Below, in pieces: positions 6,387-6,420 of a stretch of DNA of 6,420 nt (positions are counted from its first letter, which is position 1; the number at the start of each line of letters is the position of its first letter). The DNA lies in assembly GCA_945877995.1 (NCBI GenBank), contig CAMDXD010000238.1:1-6420 (forward strand). Reading direction: 5' to 3'. This DNA is from Bordetella parapertussis. GTDB lineage: Bacteria; Pseudomonadota; Gammaproteobacteria; Burkholderiales; CAIKXV01. The translations under genes and the position numbers were made by a program. The notes beneath the pieces are model-generated. The model had not been told where the DNA came from. It saw only the letters and a program-made list of their open reading frames with translations, and searched no databases.

Positions 6387-6420
6387 ATGAACAGACCCGC
6401 ATCCCCGCCGCTGCCCTGCC
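6387..6420 (+). CDS. Possible start of a divergent gene, cut by the window edge
   Basis: An ATG at 6387 opens a frame of 11 codons (MNRPASPPLPC) to the window end. Third positions are mostly G or C (9 of 11), like the other genes. It would be transcribed away from the LysR gene, the layout usual for LysR regulators and a target gene. The ribosome binding site is weak (AAGG, 10 nt upstream). Eleven residues are too few to name a product, and the call rests mainly on position and frame. Confidence 0.3.
   Translation, partial: MNRPASPPLPC

Noticed and set aside
3763..6390. An 875-codon open frame on the plus strand opposite the flavoprotein and LysR genes.
   Set aside because: It is antisense to two genes with clear domain motifs; its translation is rich in Arg, Ala, His and Asp with no recognisable fold. 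Long shadow frames are expected in GC-rich DNA.
6260..6420. Minus-strand frames entering from the right edge, one ending TAG at 6293 and one ending in an ATGA overlap with the LysR start, either of which could be the end of an upstream gene.
   Set aside because: The frame ending at the ATGA overlap has only about 60% G or C at third positions, well below the real genes. The one ending at 6293 looks codon-like only over its first 18 codons. Neither translation is recognisable. Sequence to the right would settle it.
1..6420. Search by eye for tRNA or rRNA genes, CRISPR arrays, transposase genes, terminal inverted repeats and long direct repeats.
   Set aside because: None seen; the only convincing repeated non-coding element is the two-block motif, and resemblance between the two MmgE/PrpD genes is protein-level homology.

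Overview
The window is GC-rich DNA (by eye well over 60% G+C) with dense, tightly packed bacterial genes and third codon positions dominated by G and C. It suggests a Gram-negative proteobacterium, most likely a betaproteobacterium such as a member of the Burkholderiales. That placement is an inference from composition and gene families (LysR regulator, TcuA-like flavoprotein, MmgE/PrpD pair, PuuE-like deacetylase), not from a marker gene. All five well-supported genes lie on the minus strand, so the cluster reads from right to left.

Reading in the direction of transcription: a LysR-type regulator (about 6261 to 5311); an FAD-dependent dehydrogenase of the tricarballylate dehydrogenase/fumarate reductase flavoprotein family (5271 to 3775); two tandem, diverged MmgE/PrpD-family proteins (3771 to 2374 and 2371 to 995); an intergenic stretch of about 130 nt; and a polysaccharide-deacetylase-family (PuuE/allantoinase-like) protein running off the left edge (862 to 1). 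The first four are separated by 39, 3 and 2 nt and look like one operon. At the far right a possible divergent gene begins on the plus strand at 6387, but only 11 codons are visible.

Functionally this looks like a small catabolic cluster for an unsaturated or multi-carboxylate organic acid. The flavoprotein would oxidise a C-C bond, the MmgE/PrpD proteins would dehydrate, decarboxylate or isomerise the resulting acid, and the deacetylase-fold enzyme would hydrolyse an amide. The substrate cannot be read from the sequence. Tricarballylate to cis-aconitate is the nearest known precedent for the flavoprotein, and cis-aconitate decarboxylase, 2-methylcitrate dehydratase and iminodisuccinate epimerase are precedents for MmgE/PrpD.

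The most notable non-coding signal is a two-block motif occurring exactly twice as far as I can see, once in each gene-free gap: GTARAATGCA, an 11-nt spacer, then GCATTGATGCGC. One copy sits immediately upstream of the LysR gene (6297-6264, minus strand). The other lies upstream of the deacetylase gene (918-950, plus strand). Identical spacing and location in both gaps suggest a shared operator tying the deacetylase to the LysR operon.
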